A DNA stretch of 64,000 nt. Origin: Wuchereria bancrofti. Taxonomy: Eukaryota > Nematoda > Chromadorea > Rhabditida > Onchocercidae. The notes below the pieces were generated by a model. It did not search any database. It was not told the DNA's origin and saw only the letters and a program-made list of their open reading frames with translations. Location: the NCBI GenBank assembly GCA_005281725.1, contig SSBO01000012.1:18876525-18940524 (forward strand), written 5' to 3'. This document shows positions 38,351 through 50,138 of this stretch, piece after piece (position 1 is the stretch's first letter; every line of letters starts with the position of its first letter). The position numbers and the translations under genes were made by a program.

Positions 38351-38939
38351 TTCATCCTCAATTACTTTCGAATGATGATTATCTTTACTAAAAACAAAAA
38401 AAGAGATACGATGATTAAAGCGACATCAATGATCACCCATTATGCCTTCCGTAGCACGGCAAATTTACCCATTGCTTATTTACTCAAAGTTACACGTCAC
38501 AGTACTCCCTTTTCCTAATCATATTGCTCTCATATTAAATACCATTCCGTCTTCCTGCATCATAAATCATGATGTTAGATTTACCCATTACGTGGGTAAC
38601 TTTTTTTCCTTTTCTTTACAGTGTAAGCCAATCTGTCGCATTGTGCCATTTCATTTCCCACACCATATGGAAATTTACCTATTCTTTGAGGTATGGACAA
38701 AATTATCCCTTCATTTTATATGGCTGCAATAAATGAACAAGTGATAATAGGAAGACGTCGATTACGTTACCACCTACCCACTTTGCTGATTCTTCTCTCA
38801 ATTTCTACTTCTCTCTAACCAACCAGTTCACTCTCTTGTCAACTTTGCTCTACCAAAAGTCTACCACCGTCCCTGATACTACCCTTCCCACAGCTTTACC
38901 GGAAAAGGAAAGCAAGCCAGCAAAAGACAAGAAGTTCAG

Positions 38940-39066
38940 AGTCGGCCATGAATGAACCAGGAAATACCGAACGGGCCATGGAAGAACAACTGAAACAACA
39001 CGATCTTCCGGAATTGCTCACGTTGACCATTTTCGGAAATCAAATCTGCATGCTCGTTGATAGTTG
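38940..39066 (+). other. Short open stretch resembling a retroelement protease start
   Basis: An ATG at about 38949 reads a hydrophilic stretch, then LLTLTIFGNQICMLVDS and a TGA. The pattern of a hydrophobic strand ending in VDS recalls the catalytic strand of retropepsin-type aspartic proteases, with the expected next residue replaced by the stop. No other protease motif follows. It may be a small retroelement remnant or chance. Confidence 0.2.
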
Positions 39067-41026
39067 AGTGATTAGAACAACACTAAGATTACCCGGATGG
39101 CTGTTTAGCATTCTGGTATTAATCCATTTCATTGTTTTGTTGGACTGGAATTGACTGAATGACCTTGCGTTTTAGTTCACCAAATTTATAAAATCCTTTG
39201 CTTCAAATAAAATTATTCAAATGACTCCTACCTTCAGTGATATTTATTAGTCAGATTAACTTCTAGCTTCAACAGTTTTCTTCGATCATATCTACTTTGA
39301 TCTTATATTACACTAAAAATGAACTTAGGGGACGATGATTTAATTCAAGACGCTAAAATTCAATTTCAAATTCGTTGAAATATTATCAAAAAAATTGTCC
39401 TTAGTTCTAAATCACAAATCGGATGTATTCGTTCATACTTTACCATATCATATGCATCTTGTAATTAACAAAATTTAATTTCATAATCTCATCAGACACT
39501 AATTTCGAAATGGCACTAAAACAAATCTATCGATAGATGGTCAATAATCGGTGATCAGCCTCCTGTTTTCCTCAGTGAGTGAAGTTGGATATGTTATGAT
39601 CTCATCATCATTCCAATTCTACTCAATGTCACCATTTTGCATATAAGTGACCCACTGCTATTACTATCCACTATGTAGAAAATAATTATTAGTAATAACA
39701 GTCAGTGATAATAACGATCGAAATAATATAAGCGCAATTAATAATAATTGATAATAATAGTAAATAATAATAATAAAATTATAAATAATTATAGAGTGAG
39801 TAATAAATAATAATAAAGGGATAAATATTCATTATTGTCTAAAATTTTTTACACACTCAAAGTTATTCTATTCGTTTAACACGTCATTTTTTGCTAAGTT
39901 TTCTTTCGTACGAAAGTCGAACTGTTATAAAACTTCGTCATTCAAAAAACGAACTGTTAGGTGAGGATTTCAAGGCCAAACCAGTAAGCTTTTCTTTAAA
40001 ATATTCAAAAGTTGAATCATTATAAAATTCTTCAACGTCCAAATAAATGGACTGTTAGATGAGAATATGAAACAATATGATTATTTTTGTAGCAGAATCC
40101 GGAGTAACAAGATATACAATGTTTTTTCTTTTTCTTCTTTTTTACCATCTTTCTCCTTCTAGTAAGTAGATTTATCATATATCGTTATCATGATATGATA
40201 TATGATAAGTCATCACCATACTTTATTTCTCTTTCTCTTTCGAACATCATCGATTGATAGTAATGCATAAGTTTGCGTTATATATACACATATTAGTATG
40301 ACCTGTGACGTGGACATCCTTTTGGACATAAAAATTAAAAATACACACGACAAGGTCAAGCACATCGATAAGTTAAATGGTCTTTCCAGTGAAGTTTTTT
40401 TTTTCTTAGATATGCTCCCCTTTATTACACTTGTTGTGCATACCTTAGGTATATACTATCTCTCCCCATTTCATCTTTTTTACTATCTTTCTCCTTCTAA
40501 TAAGTACACTGTATCCCTTTCATGTCGTAAATGCTATTTCTTGCTGATGGACATAAAGGTCATTCATTGATTTAGTCCAAAATGAGAAAAGGGTCAGCAG
40601 CGAGAAAATGATGACCTCCCCCTTCCCCCCTTTTTCCTCATCTTCCGTCAGTTTGACCCTTCCACTAATCAAAGCCATCTTGATGCATTAGTAACCTTCG
40701 TCTCTTTCCAAGATGTTTTCTTTTCTACATTTTGGTTAGTTTGCTTTGTATAAATTGTCAGACTTTCAACATTGCCTTCCAGTGTAATTCATTAAGAAGT
40801 CACATATATGTGGTCATATTATTACTCCAACTCAGATATTCCATCCCTTCGTTTTCTTCTGCTTTCCGATGATATTGTTTCGTACAAAATTTAGAATTTC
40901 TTATGGCTGTGATATGTCGATATTTCTAGAGAATATTGGTATAATTAAAGGGCTATTAGTTACATTTGCATAACGTAGCAATCTTGCTAATTAAATCTTA
41001 CGTACCTGAAATGATGGGAATCAGTG

Positions 41027-41076
41027 AATCAATCAATCAGTCAATCAATCAATTAATCAATCAATTAATCAATCAG
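41027..41076. repeat. (TCAA)n-like microsatellite
   Basis: Imperfect CAAT/TCAA repeats with GTCAA and TTAAT variants. Confidence 0.9.
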
Positions 41077-42722
41077 TGTATCTTCGTATTTCACAACTCT
41101 CTGTTATGGCTACTACTGAATTCTTCGTGCTTAACTCCATTCTTAGTTTATAACATGCTAATATTCTGCACTTATTATTATTGCTATTGTTATCGTTGTT
41201 CCTCTTCCTCTTCTTCTTCTTGATTAGCTCTTCCTGCATATTCTCACATCTATTTATGTGTTTGTGTCAAGTCTTTTCCCTCAATATCTGTAATTCCCAT
41301 TATTTTCAATGATCTTTTATCGTATTCTTCCCTTTCTTTGTTGCACTACCCTCGAATGTATTATTTTTGTGTCGTACTATTCCTATCTCTCGTCCAGATA
41401 CCGTTGTGTTTCGTTCTTTTCACATTCTTCTTTGCTCCCTCCAATTCACATTCCTTCTCTGATCTTTTTTGCCATGACATGCGTTGCGGTTGTGATGTGT
41501 CTAGCGTACGCGCTTCTGTTTCATTGCATGGGAATGTTGTGAGATGGAGGGAGGAGATTGTTGTGTGAGTGAGTTTTGGAGAGAGATGGAAGATGGAGGG
41601 AAGGGTTCGTGGATTAATTGCTTCTCATATACCGCGGGATGGCGGGGCTTTGGAGATTTTATGATGATCTGAAGTAAGAATAAGTCAAGTACCAGTGTTG
41701 GAATCCTGATGATGGGGAGGGAGGATCATGTCACGAATATTCGGGCTAGAAGGGATTTGATGGACATGTAAACTAATAAAAATGGTTTTCACAAGTGGCA
41801 GTATGGATACTTGTTCACTCCATGTATGTCCATGTGTTTATGCCCAAGTGGAAACATATTATGATGATTTAGCAGTTGGTTATTGTGAGATTCTGTTGGG
41901 GTAGCCAAATGTACACTGTTTGAGTGTACAACTAGTAGGATCATTAGCTTTATAAGCATGGTGCCCATAATGCCTACTTTTCTTAGAGTATCTAAATCAA
42001 TCATTTGAAACTTTCTGAATGGGAAAGTATTATTGGTTAATGGAATGAAGTTTCATTGCGTTGTTCCACATTATTTCGCTAATTTTTTGTACTTTTAGGG
42101 GCTTATGCAGACACGTGATGTGCAGCATAACTGCGTGAGCCATCTTTATGCAATTATTGTGAATGATATCACTGCATTATCAATTTCATCGTTCTTTCAT
42201 ATTTGATCTCTGGAGCGTTATTAAAAACATTAAGGTAGGGATTATTTTCGTCCCGAAAGTGTTCGTTCAAAGTGCATCCTACTTTCTTTTTTTTGGCATT
42301 CTTTAATCAAATGAAAGTGTGCGTTAACTTTTTTTGCTCATTGCAACAGACTTGTCTCAGATATGCTGGAATGGAGTTAGATTGGATTCAAATTTGAAAT
42401 GTGTGCTTTAAATGATTATATCGATTGCATTATGAAGTATTCGTTTGCTGACTATACTTTCGCAGTCATTCACTCAGGGTTGTGTAGGTAGATATATACA
42501 CCGATCGATTAGATGAATATAGGTCAAGTGGCAAGTCTAACTTCTTGCATTCAATTTTAATCGTACATTTATAAACTCAGTCCTCTAATTTGCTAAGTTT
42601 GCTCGGTTGCTCTTATTTCCTGCCGGCCACCTCACTGTATGCTTGCAGTATTTCATATGGATTGTTTCAGTCTTATCGGTAGCAATCCAGCTGTTTAAAC
42701 ATATTATAATTGGAAGCAAAAA

Positions 42723-45700
42723 ATGGCAGCAATCGATCAGCAACAACAACAAGTTCTGAGTTTGTTGGGTCAGTTTATTTGTTTCTCTGAATAAGTTGCG
42801 TTTCTTCCTATGGATTTTTGTACCTTCTATGATTTGAGAAATCCATCGTAACTTTTCTGTCCGGGACTTGCACAGGTCTATATTTAAAATGATTCTTAGA
42901 AGCTTAACTTATTTTCATTAATAATGCTTCTGATTTTTACAGAAGCATTCAATTTTGGAGATCGGCAGGGTACATCAGCCTCGGGTATGGCACCATATCA
43001 ACCGTTTCTGCAGCAAGTACCAAATCTTCTGGGGAATCCTCAATTTCCTCAAGCCGGAAGCAGCCAGTACCATATTCCACAACAGCAGCAACAACAAACA
43101 GCTTTGCAGACATCACTTCAGGTTCCCTTATTCTGATTTCAGCTAAGTGTGCAAATAACTCAATTTTCATTGATGCCATCGTTAGTTTGATCAGCGCAAC
43201 ACGAATATTGCTATGTTTTTCATTATTTGTTACATATTTTTATGCTTTTCAGGATGCTTATCAGTTAGCTTCAATCAATCCCGCTCCTGTGCAAATGATG
43301 CTTGGTGGTAGTGGTGGAGCACCGTCGTTCGACAATCGTCCTGCTGGGTCTTTGGCACCCGGTGGACCGGTAGGGAGTGGCGATGGCTCGGAAGCACCCC
43401 TCCCTCCTCCAGCTAATGTGCCGCTGCAACGTCCGACTGGACAATCTTCTGGTAGGAGATTATGTTCCGGAGTCTTTTGAGGGGTTTACTTGTTTCAGTA
43501 ATAGTTATATTCTTCATTAGAACTTTTTGTAAGGTAAAGGTAATCTACCTCTTTTAGGATATAATTTATCTTGTATATTTCATGTTCATCAGGATAAGGA
43601 AGTCTATGATTGTTATGTATTTGTTTAGGACCGATACAATTCCAATGCCCTCGCAGACCCAATCATGGCATAGAAGGGCGTGCAATTGTTCTACGCGCAA
43701 ATCATTTCGCTGTTCGTATACCGGGAGGTAATATTCAACATTATTCTATTGATGTGCAGCCGGACAAGTGCCCGCGTCGAGTTAACAGGTTCATTAGTCT
43801 TTTCTTGTTTTAACATTTGACTTTTTTTGCTCTTATTATAGGTTGTATTTTAACTGCACAATTTTAGAGAAATTGTGAATACCATGATTCGTGCCTACCA
43901 GAAGGTGTTCAGCAACATCCGTCCAGTATATGACGGAAAACGTAATATGTATACTCGAGATCCACTGCCAATTGGACGTGAAAGGTTGGAATTGGAGGTC
44001 ACACTACCAGGCGACTCTGCTGTTGATCGACAGTTTACTGTTGCTATTAAATGGGTTTCCACGGTAACTTATCTTTGGTCTCCCTTAGTTTCCCGCTTCG
44101 TTAGATGTTGCAAAATGCTAGACTTGAAAAAGCTTTTTTTTTCCTCAGGTTTCATTATCGGCTCTGGAAGATGCAATGGAGGGACGAGTCCGTCAAGTGC
44201 CTTTCGAATCTGTGCAAGCAATGGATGTGATTTTGCGGCATTTACCTAGTTTAAAGTATGCGTCATAGATTTATCTTTGAACTTTATACAAATGAAAGGA
44301 CTAAAGATATCGTTTTATATATGTTGCATTTTGTGTTATATTTTGATACATATACCACAGAAATTTACTGAATTGATTTTTAGATACACTCCTGTTGGAC
44401 GTTCATTCTTCTCGCCGCCATTAGGCTCAGCTCATGGCCCATCGCACTCAGCACAACAGTACCATACGGAAAGTAAGCTCGGTGGTGGTCGAGAAGTTTG
44501 GTTCGGTTTCCATCAAAGTGTACGACCAAGCCAGTGGAAAATGATGCTCAATATTGATGGTTAGTTTTCATAACTTTTATAACTTTTTCATTAATAATTT
44601 GGCTTTTATTCATTGACTTAATCGGTTTGTCTTACTGTTCAGCGTTTCTTTACGGAAGAAAAAGAATTGTATTCCCTTTCTAATTTTGAGATAAATATTG
44701 AATGATTTGCATCTGTAGAATACATGCTAGCTGTATTATGGAAACGTGGACATACTGAGGAAATATTTATACAGTGAAAAGACTGTATCTTGTATGGTTT
44801 AAATGAACTGGGAAGAATGAAGGTTTTTGCAGTAGTGCATGATTTATTAGCTATTGATCATATCACCAGAATATTAAGTTCCATATGTTTCAGTTTCGGC
44901 AACCGCATTTTATCGCTCAATGCCGGTGATCGAATTTATTGCGGAGGTATTGGAGGTACCGGTGCAAGCGTTATCCGATCGCCGTTCCCTCTCAGATGCT
45001 CAGCGTGTGAAATTCACTAAAGAAATACGTGGTTTGAAAATTGAGATAACTCACTGTGGTTCGATGCGACGTAAATACCGAGTGTGTAATGTTACTCGAA
45101 GAGCAGCACAAGTACAAACGTTAGTTTAATATTGCATTTCCATAGTATGAAAGCAGTTTCTGACAAATGATGTTTATCTGTGTTTTTTGTTTAAATTGCT
45201 GTACTTAACCAATGTTTTCGTTTGCTTTGATAATAAGTTATATTAAATTTGGTGACAACTGAATGTGCGCGAGATCTGAATGCTTATTCCGATGATATAT
45301 AAGTGTACATGTTTTTATCCCGCTGAAGGTTTCATTTCATTAACTACTGCATGTCATATTGCTTATATCTATATATAAGAAGTTTCAGAGAAAGAAATAC
45401 TTTTTTATCAGTCGTTCACTTTTTACAGATTTCCGTTGCAACTGGATTCAGGACAAACCATTGATTGTACAGTTACCAAATACTTTTACGATAAATATCA
45501 TATGCAGCTGAAGTATCCACATTTGCCATGCCTCCAAGTGGGTCAAGAGCAGAAACACACATACTTGCCGCCGGAAGTTTGTAATATTGTTCCTGGCCAG
45601 CGGTGCATCAAGAAACTTACGGATACCCAAACAAGTACAATGATCAAGGTTGAAATTAATAAAATCCCAATAATTCTGTTTACTATTTTTTGAATAAATT

Positions 45701-48700
45701 GTAAAGAATGACCAATAAGCATATTGTAGGCAACAGCGAGGTCTGCACCAGAACGTGAGCGTGAGATATCAAATTTGGTTCGAAAAGCGGAGTTCAATGC
45801 TGATCCATTTGCTCATGAATTCGGTATCGCAATAAATCCGGCAATGACTGAAGTAAATCGCAGTTACGAATTTGCAGTAGTTTGAACTTTAGTATCAGTA
45901 GCACATCAGTTTTTGTGACAAAGATGAATTGGTAAGATTACAAAGGCAGAGTTTTTTACCAAATTGAGTTTTGATTACTTAAGTTCTTTAACATTTTAAG
46001 GTAAAAGGTCGTGTACTGAACGCACCGAAGTTGCTTTATGGCGGTCGCACGAAAGCGACAGCGTTACCCAACCAGGGCGTTTGGGATATGCGTGGAAAAC
46101 AATTCCATACAGGTGTGGAAGTGAAAGTTTGGGCAATTGCGTGCTTTGCGCAACAGCAACATGTTAAAGAAAATGATCTCCGGTTAGCAAACGTTTTTGT
46201 TATCATAAGCTTCATTGTCTTGTAGGGTGTGTTCTTTTCATTTTGACTTAATGAATCAAGAGTCGCATTGTTGTTATTTCAGCAATTTCACTACACAGCT
46301 ACAGCGAATCTCTAATGATGCAGGTATGCCGATCATGGGGCAGCCATGCTTTTGCAAATATGCAGTTGGTGTTGATCAAGTAGAACCAATGTTCAAATAC
46401 CTCAAAACATCATTCATAAACATTCAGCTTGTTTGCGTTGTCCTGCCCGGAAAAACACCAGTATATGGTAATTTATTATTTAAATTTTGTTTTTCGCAGT
46501 TCTTAATCTTGAAGCAAATATTGTTCGGTATGCAATAGACTTGAAAAATAAACAGAAGGTCAGAAGAAGTAAAATCTCAAATAAAATCAATGTTCTGCTC
46601 TATTTCTTCATTAGCGATGTTGTAGCTCAGTACACCTGCCAGTGTTAATTAATTCATGTCTTGATAAATTATTTTGTTTGGTCGCTTGTGATTTAAAGGA
46701 ATTTTTTAGCTGAAGTTAAACGAGTTGGTGATACGGTGTTAGGTATTGCTACACAATGTGTACAAGCCAAAAATGTAATCAAGACGACACCTCAGACGCT
46801 GTCTAATTTGTGTTTGAAAATGAATGTTAAGTTAGGTGGTGTGAATTCGATTCTTTTACCTGCTGTTCGGCCCAGAATTTTCACGGAACCAGGTATGAAA
46901 CGTATCTGGTTGTCACCTGCATGTTTAGCACTATCTTTTCTCGATAATATCGCAATATGATGTAATATCAGTTTTGAAATTTGTTGTGCGCTCCTTTTTG
47001 TACTTTTGAATTTAAATTTTATCTACGATAATTTTGGAAAATAGGAAGAGCATTATGTGAGGGTATGGCATTTTAGTGATATTCCTTGGTTGCGACATAA
47101 CCCATCCTCCTGCTGGTGATTCGCGCAAACCGTCTATTGCGGCTGTTGTTGGAAGTATGGATGCTCATCCGTCGCGCTATGCAGCTACAGTCCGTGTGCA
47201 AGCTCATCGACAAGTAATAAGATTATTTTTTAAATATAAAATGAAGACACTTCTATATTTTTAACATGGTGTGGTCTTTTTTCTCATTTTTCATGTGACA
47301 CAGACATTTTTCTTTTTCAGGAAATAATCAGTGACCTTACGTATATGGCGCGCGAACTTCTTATTCAGTTTTATCGTTCCACTCGTTTTAAACCAACTCG
47401 AATTATTATTTACCGTGATGGAGTATCAGAAGGACAGTTCTTCAACGTGAGTATTTTCTAATTATGAATGATGACATGACGTAGAGTATGTAGTAGAATA
47501 TCAATTTTCAATTGGTTTGCAGGTTTTACAATATGAATTGCGAGCACTGCGCGAGTGTTGCATGCTATTGGAGGAAGACTATCAGCCAGGAATAACATTT
47601 ATTGCTGTGCAGAAAAGACATCACACCCGTTTGTTTGCTGTTGATAAAAAAGATCAGGTAATATGCATTTACATTTGGTAAATAATTTTATTGCATTACT
47701 GATCGATTTGATAGAAATTTTGAAAATTATTAAATGACCGACATTATGCAAAACAGCCACTTTTATACTGTTTTGGTGCGCTATAACAATATACTTTCAC
47801 CACACAAGATTATTTTTAAGGTTGGGAAAGCTTTCAATATTCCACCTGGAACAACAGTTGATGTCGGTATAACACACCCTACTGAATTTGACTTCTATCT
47901 TTGTTCGCATGCAGGAATTCAGGTTTTTCTTTTCTTAAGTGTGATTTCGGTCGGCTACTAGCTTTTTCTTATAAGTCTAGAAATCAGGGCTGCATTGGGA
48001 GATGGGAGATTTCTGAGGAGAAAATTGGAAGGTGGAACTTTATCAAATGCATATTTGAAATTACATTTTTTGAAATTTAAAGTTACACCTTCACTTTATC
48101 AAACATCGAAGTTTTTGTGTTATTTGATGTTAACTATCTGAACTATTTAGCAATGAATGAATAATCAGATGTGCCATACCTATGTCCGTTGTACAAGATA
48201 AAATATATATATGTTTATAATGTATGGTTCAGGGAACATCCCGTCCGTCTCATTATCATGTACTTTGGGATGATAATCAGTTGAGTGCTGATGAGCTGCA
48301 ACAATTGACATATCAGATGTGCCATACATATGTCCGTTGTACAAGATCTGTTTCGATTCCTGCGCCCGCATATTATGCGCATTTGGTGGCGTTCAGAGCA
48401 CGTTATCATTTGGTTGATCGCGAACATGACAGGTATATAAGATCCACATTATATATATTATATTTCACTGAAATAGGAAAATTTGATAATTTATAATTTC
48501 TTAAGATTTATAATTTTATAAAAAAAATTTATAATTTTCAAAATTTGATATTTTCTTGCAGTCGATACTGGATTTTAAAATAAATTTATTGTAACGGAAA
48601 GTAAAGTTGCCTTGTAATAACATTCTTTAACAATGAATAGACTCTGTTACAGTGGCGAAGGTTCTCAACCTTCTGGAACAAGTGAAGACACGACTTTGAG

Positions 48701-48761
48701 CAACATGGCACGTGCAGTTCAGGTCCATCCAGATGCAAACAATGTCATGTATTTCGCTTGA
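42723..48761 (+). CDS. alg-1: ALG-1/ALG-2-type Argonaute, complete copy
   Basis: Nineteen in-phase exons give 996 aa (C. elegans ALG-1 is about 1000): 42723-42768, 42943-43121, 43253-43451, 43629-43788, 43868-44063, 44149-44255, 44384-44559, 44894-45119, 45429-45648, 45730-45852, 46001-46182, 46283-46467, 46710-46892, 47077-47213, 47321-47446, 47523-47657, 47821-47922, 48233-48432 and 48653-48761. Domains: a Gln/Pro/Gly-rich N-terminus (1-140), N and linker regions, PAZ (about 355-500), MID with the guide 5'-phosphate-binding residues in [12 protein letters not shown] and NVKLGG, and PIWI. The slicer tetrad is present as D734 (GCDITHPP), E774 (EIISDL), D806 (YRDGVSEG) and H944 ([10 protein letters not shown]), with the same spacing as human AGO2. 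It ends NVMYFA, as the family does. The protein is the microRNA-guided silencing effector of the cytoplasm. alg-1 and alg-2 cannot be told apart here. Confidence 0.95.
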
Positions 48762-49182
48762 AAACGAGTCTTTTTATTATTAACCAAAGTTTTCTTACAG
48801 AAAATTATTCAAAATTATCCCCATGCAGTTTATTCACTATTTGCTTTCTTCTGAAGTGTTTTTTTTTTCTTCAATGCACATGTTATCATTTGTCTTGAAT
48901 AGAGTGATGTCTACACATAATTCATGCTCATGAGCATATCTGCTTTCTGAATTATTCTTATTTCTTCCTTAATACCATTAATATGAGTATGCATATGCCG
49001 TCAAAAATCCATTTTTTACTTTTATATGCTTTGAATTTTCTTTTGAAACCCATTCATTTATCTTTTTGTCTTTCAGTTGCAGACCTTCATCTTCATCTTA
49101 TATAAAATTCCCACAGTTTGAAGTTTGAAACGAAAAATACGACCTCTTTCAGCCTTAAGCTTTACATGACTTCATTATCAGA
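48762..49182 (+). promoter_or_regulatory. 3' region of the first Argonaute copy, cut by an N
   Basis: It matches 50139-50557 downstream of the second 3' end with small differences, then stops at ATTATCAGA before the N at 49183. Confidence 0.7.
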
Positions 49183-49183
49183 N
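49183..49183. other. Single-N join
   Basis: Left of the N is Argonaute 3' flank; right of it is the end of Argonaute intron 16, so the order is out of register and marks a contig merge. Confidence 0.92.
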
Positions 49184-49207
49184 CACCACACAAGATTATT
49201 TTTTAAG

Positions 49208-50138
49208 GTTGGGAAAGCTTTTAATATTCCACCTGGAACAACAGTTGATGTCGGTATAACACACCCTACTGAATTTGACTTCTATCTTTGTTCTCATGCA
49301 GGAATTCAGGTCTTTCTTTTCTTAAGTGTGATTTCCGTCGGCTACTAGCTTTTTCTTATAAGTCTAGAAATCAGGGCTGCATTAGGAGATTTTTGAGGAG
49401 GAAATTGGAAGGTGGAACTTTATCAAATGCATATTTGAAATTACTTTTTTTGAAATTTAAAGGTACACCTTCAATTTATCAAACGAAGTTGTTGATGTTA
49501 TTTGATTTGAAGTATCTGAACTACTTAGCAATGAATGAATAATCAGATGTGCCATACATATGTCCGTTGTACAAGATAAAATATACATATGTTTATAATG
49601 TATGTTCAGGGAACATCCCGTCCGTCTCATTATCATGTACTCTGGGATGATAATCAGTTGAGTGCTGATGAGCTGCAACAATTGACATATCAGATGTGCC
49701 ATACATATGTCCGTTGTACAAGATCTGTTTCGATTCCTGCGCCCGCATATTATGCGCATTTGGTGGCGTTCAGAGCACGTTATCATTTGGTTGATCGCGA
49801 ACATGACAGGTATATAAGATCCACATTATATATATTATATTTCACTGAAATAGGAAAATTTGATAATTTATAATTTCTTAAGATTTATAATTTTATAAAA
49901 AAAATTTATAATTTTCAAAATTTGATATTTTCTTGCAGTCGATACTGGATTTTAAAATAAATTTATTGTAACGGAAAGTAAAGTTGCCTTGTAATAACAT
50001 TCTTTAACAATGAAAATACTCTGTTACAGTGGCGAAGGTTCTCAGCCTTCTGGAACAAGTGAAGACACGACTTTGAGCAACATGGCACGTGCAGTTCAGG
50101 TCCATCCAGATGCAAACAATGTCATGTATTTCGCTTGA
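49208..50138 (+). pseudogene. alg-1: Argonaute exons 17-19, second 3' end
   Basis: Exons at 49208-49309, 49610-49809 and 50030-50138 encode the same residues as the last three exons of the complete gene, including the catalytic H ([10 protein letters not shown]), and end NVMYFA. The sequence, introns included, is identical to the partial copy at 63370-63971 and differs from the first copy in the introns. It therefore looks like the 3' end of the 59-64 kb copy, placed here by the assembly. As it stands it has no 5' part. Confidence 0.9.

Larger units (their letters stand above)
38703..42722. promoter_or_regulatory. 4-kb region upstream of Argonaute; no firm gene
   Basis: This should contain the Argonaute promoter and any 5' untranslated exons. 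Visible items are a TCAATCAAT tract (about 41027-41076), pyrimidine-rich DNA (41150-41500) and a short protease-like remnant at 38940-39066, listed separately. I see no splice-supported coding exon. Confidence 0.4.

Noticed and set aside
40298..41568. Several plus-strand open frames upstream of Argonaute
   Set aside because: They are pyrimidine-rich low-complexity translations without domain resemblance or exon borders; more likely promoter or 5' UTR DNA.
46610..46640. Possible tRNA (GTAGCTCAGT-like string)
   Set aside because: It lies in an Argonaute intron and no matching acceptor stem or T-loop is present.
48180..48427. Minus-strand open frames over Argonaute exon 18
   Set aside because: They are antisense to a confidently spliced PIWI exon.
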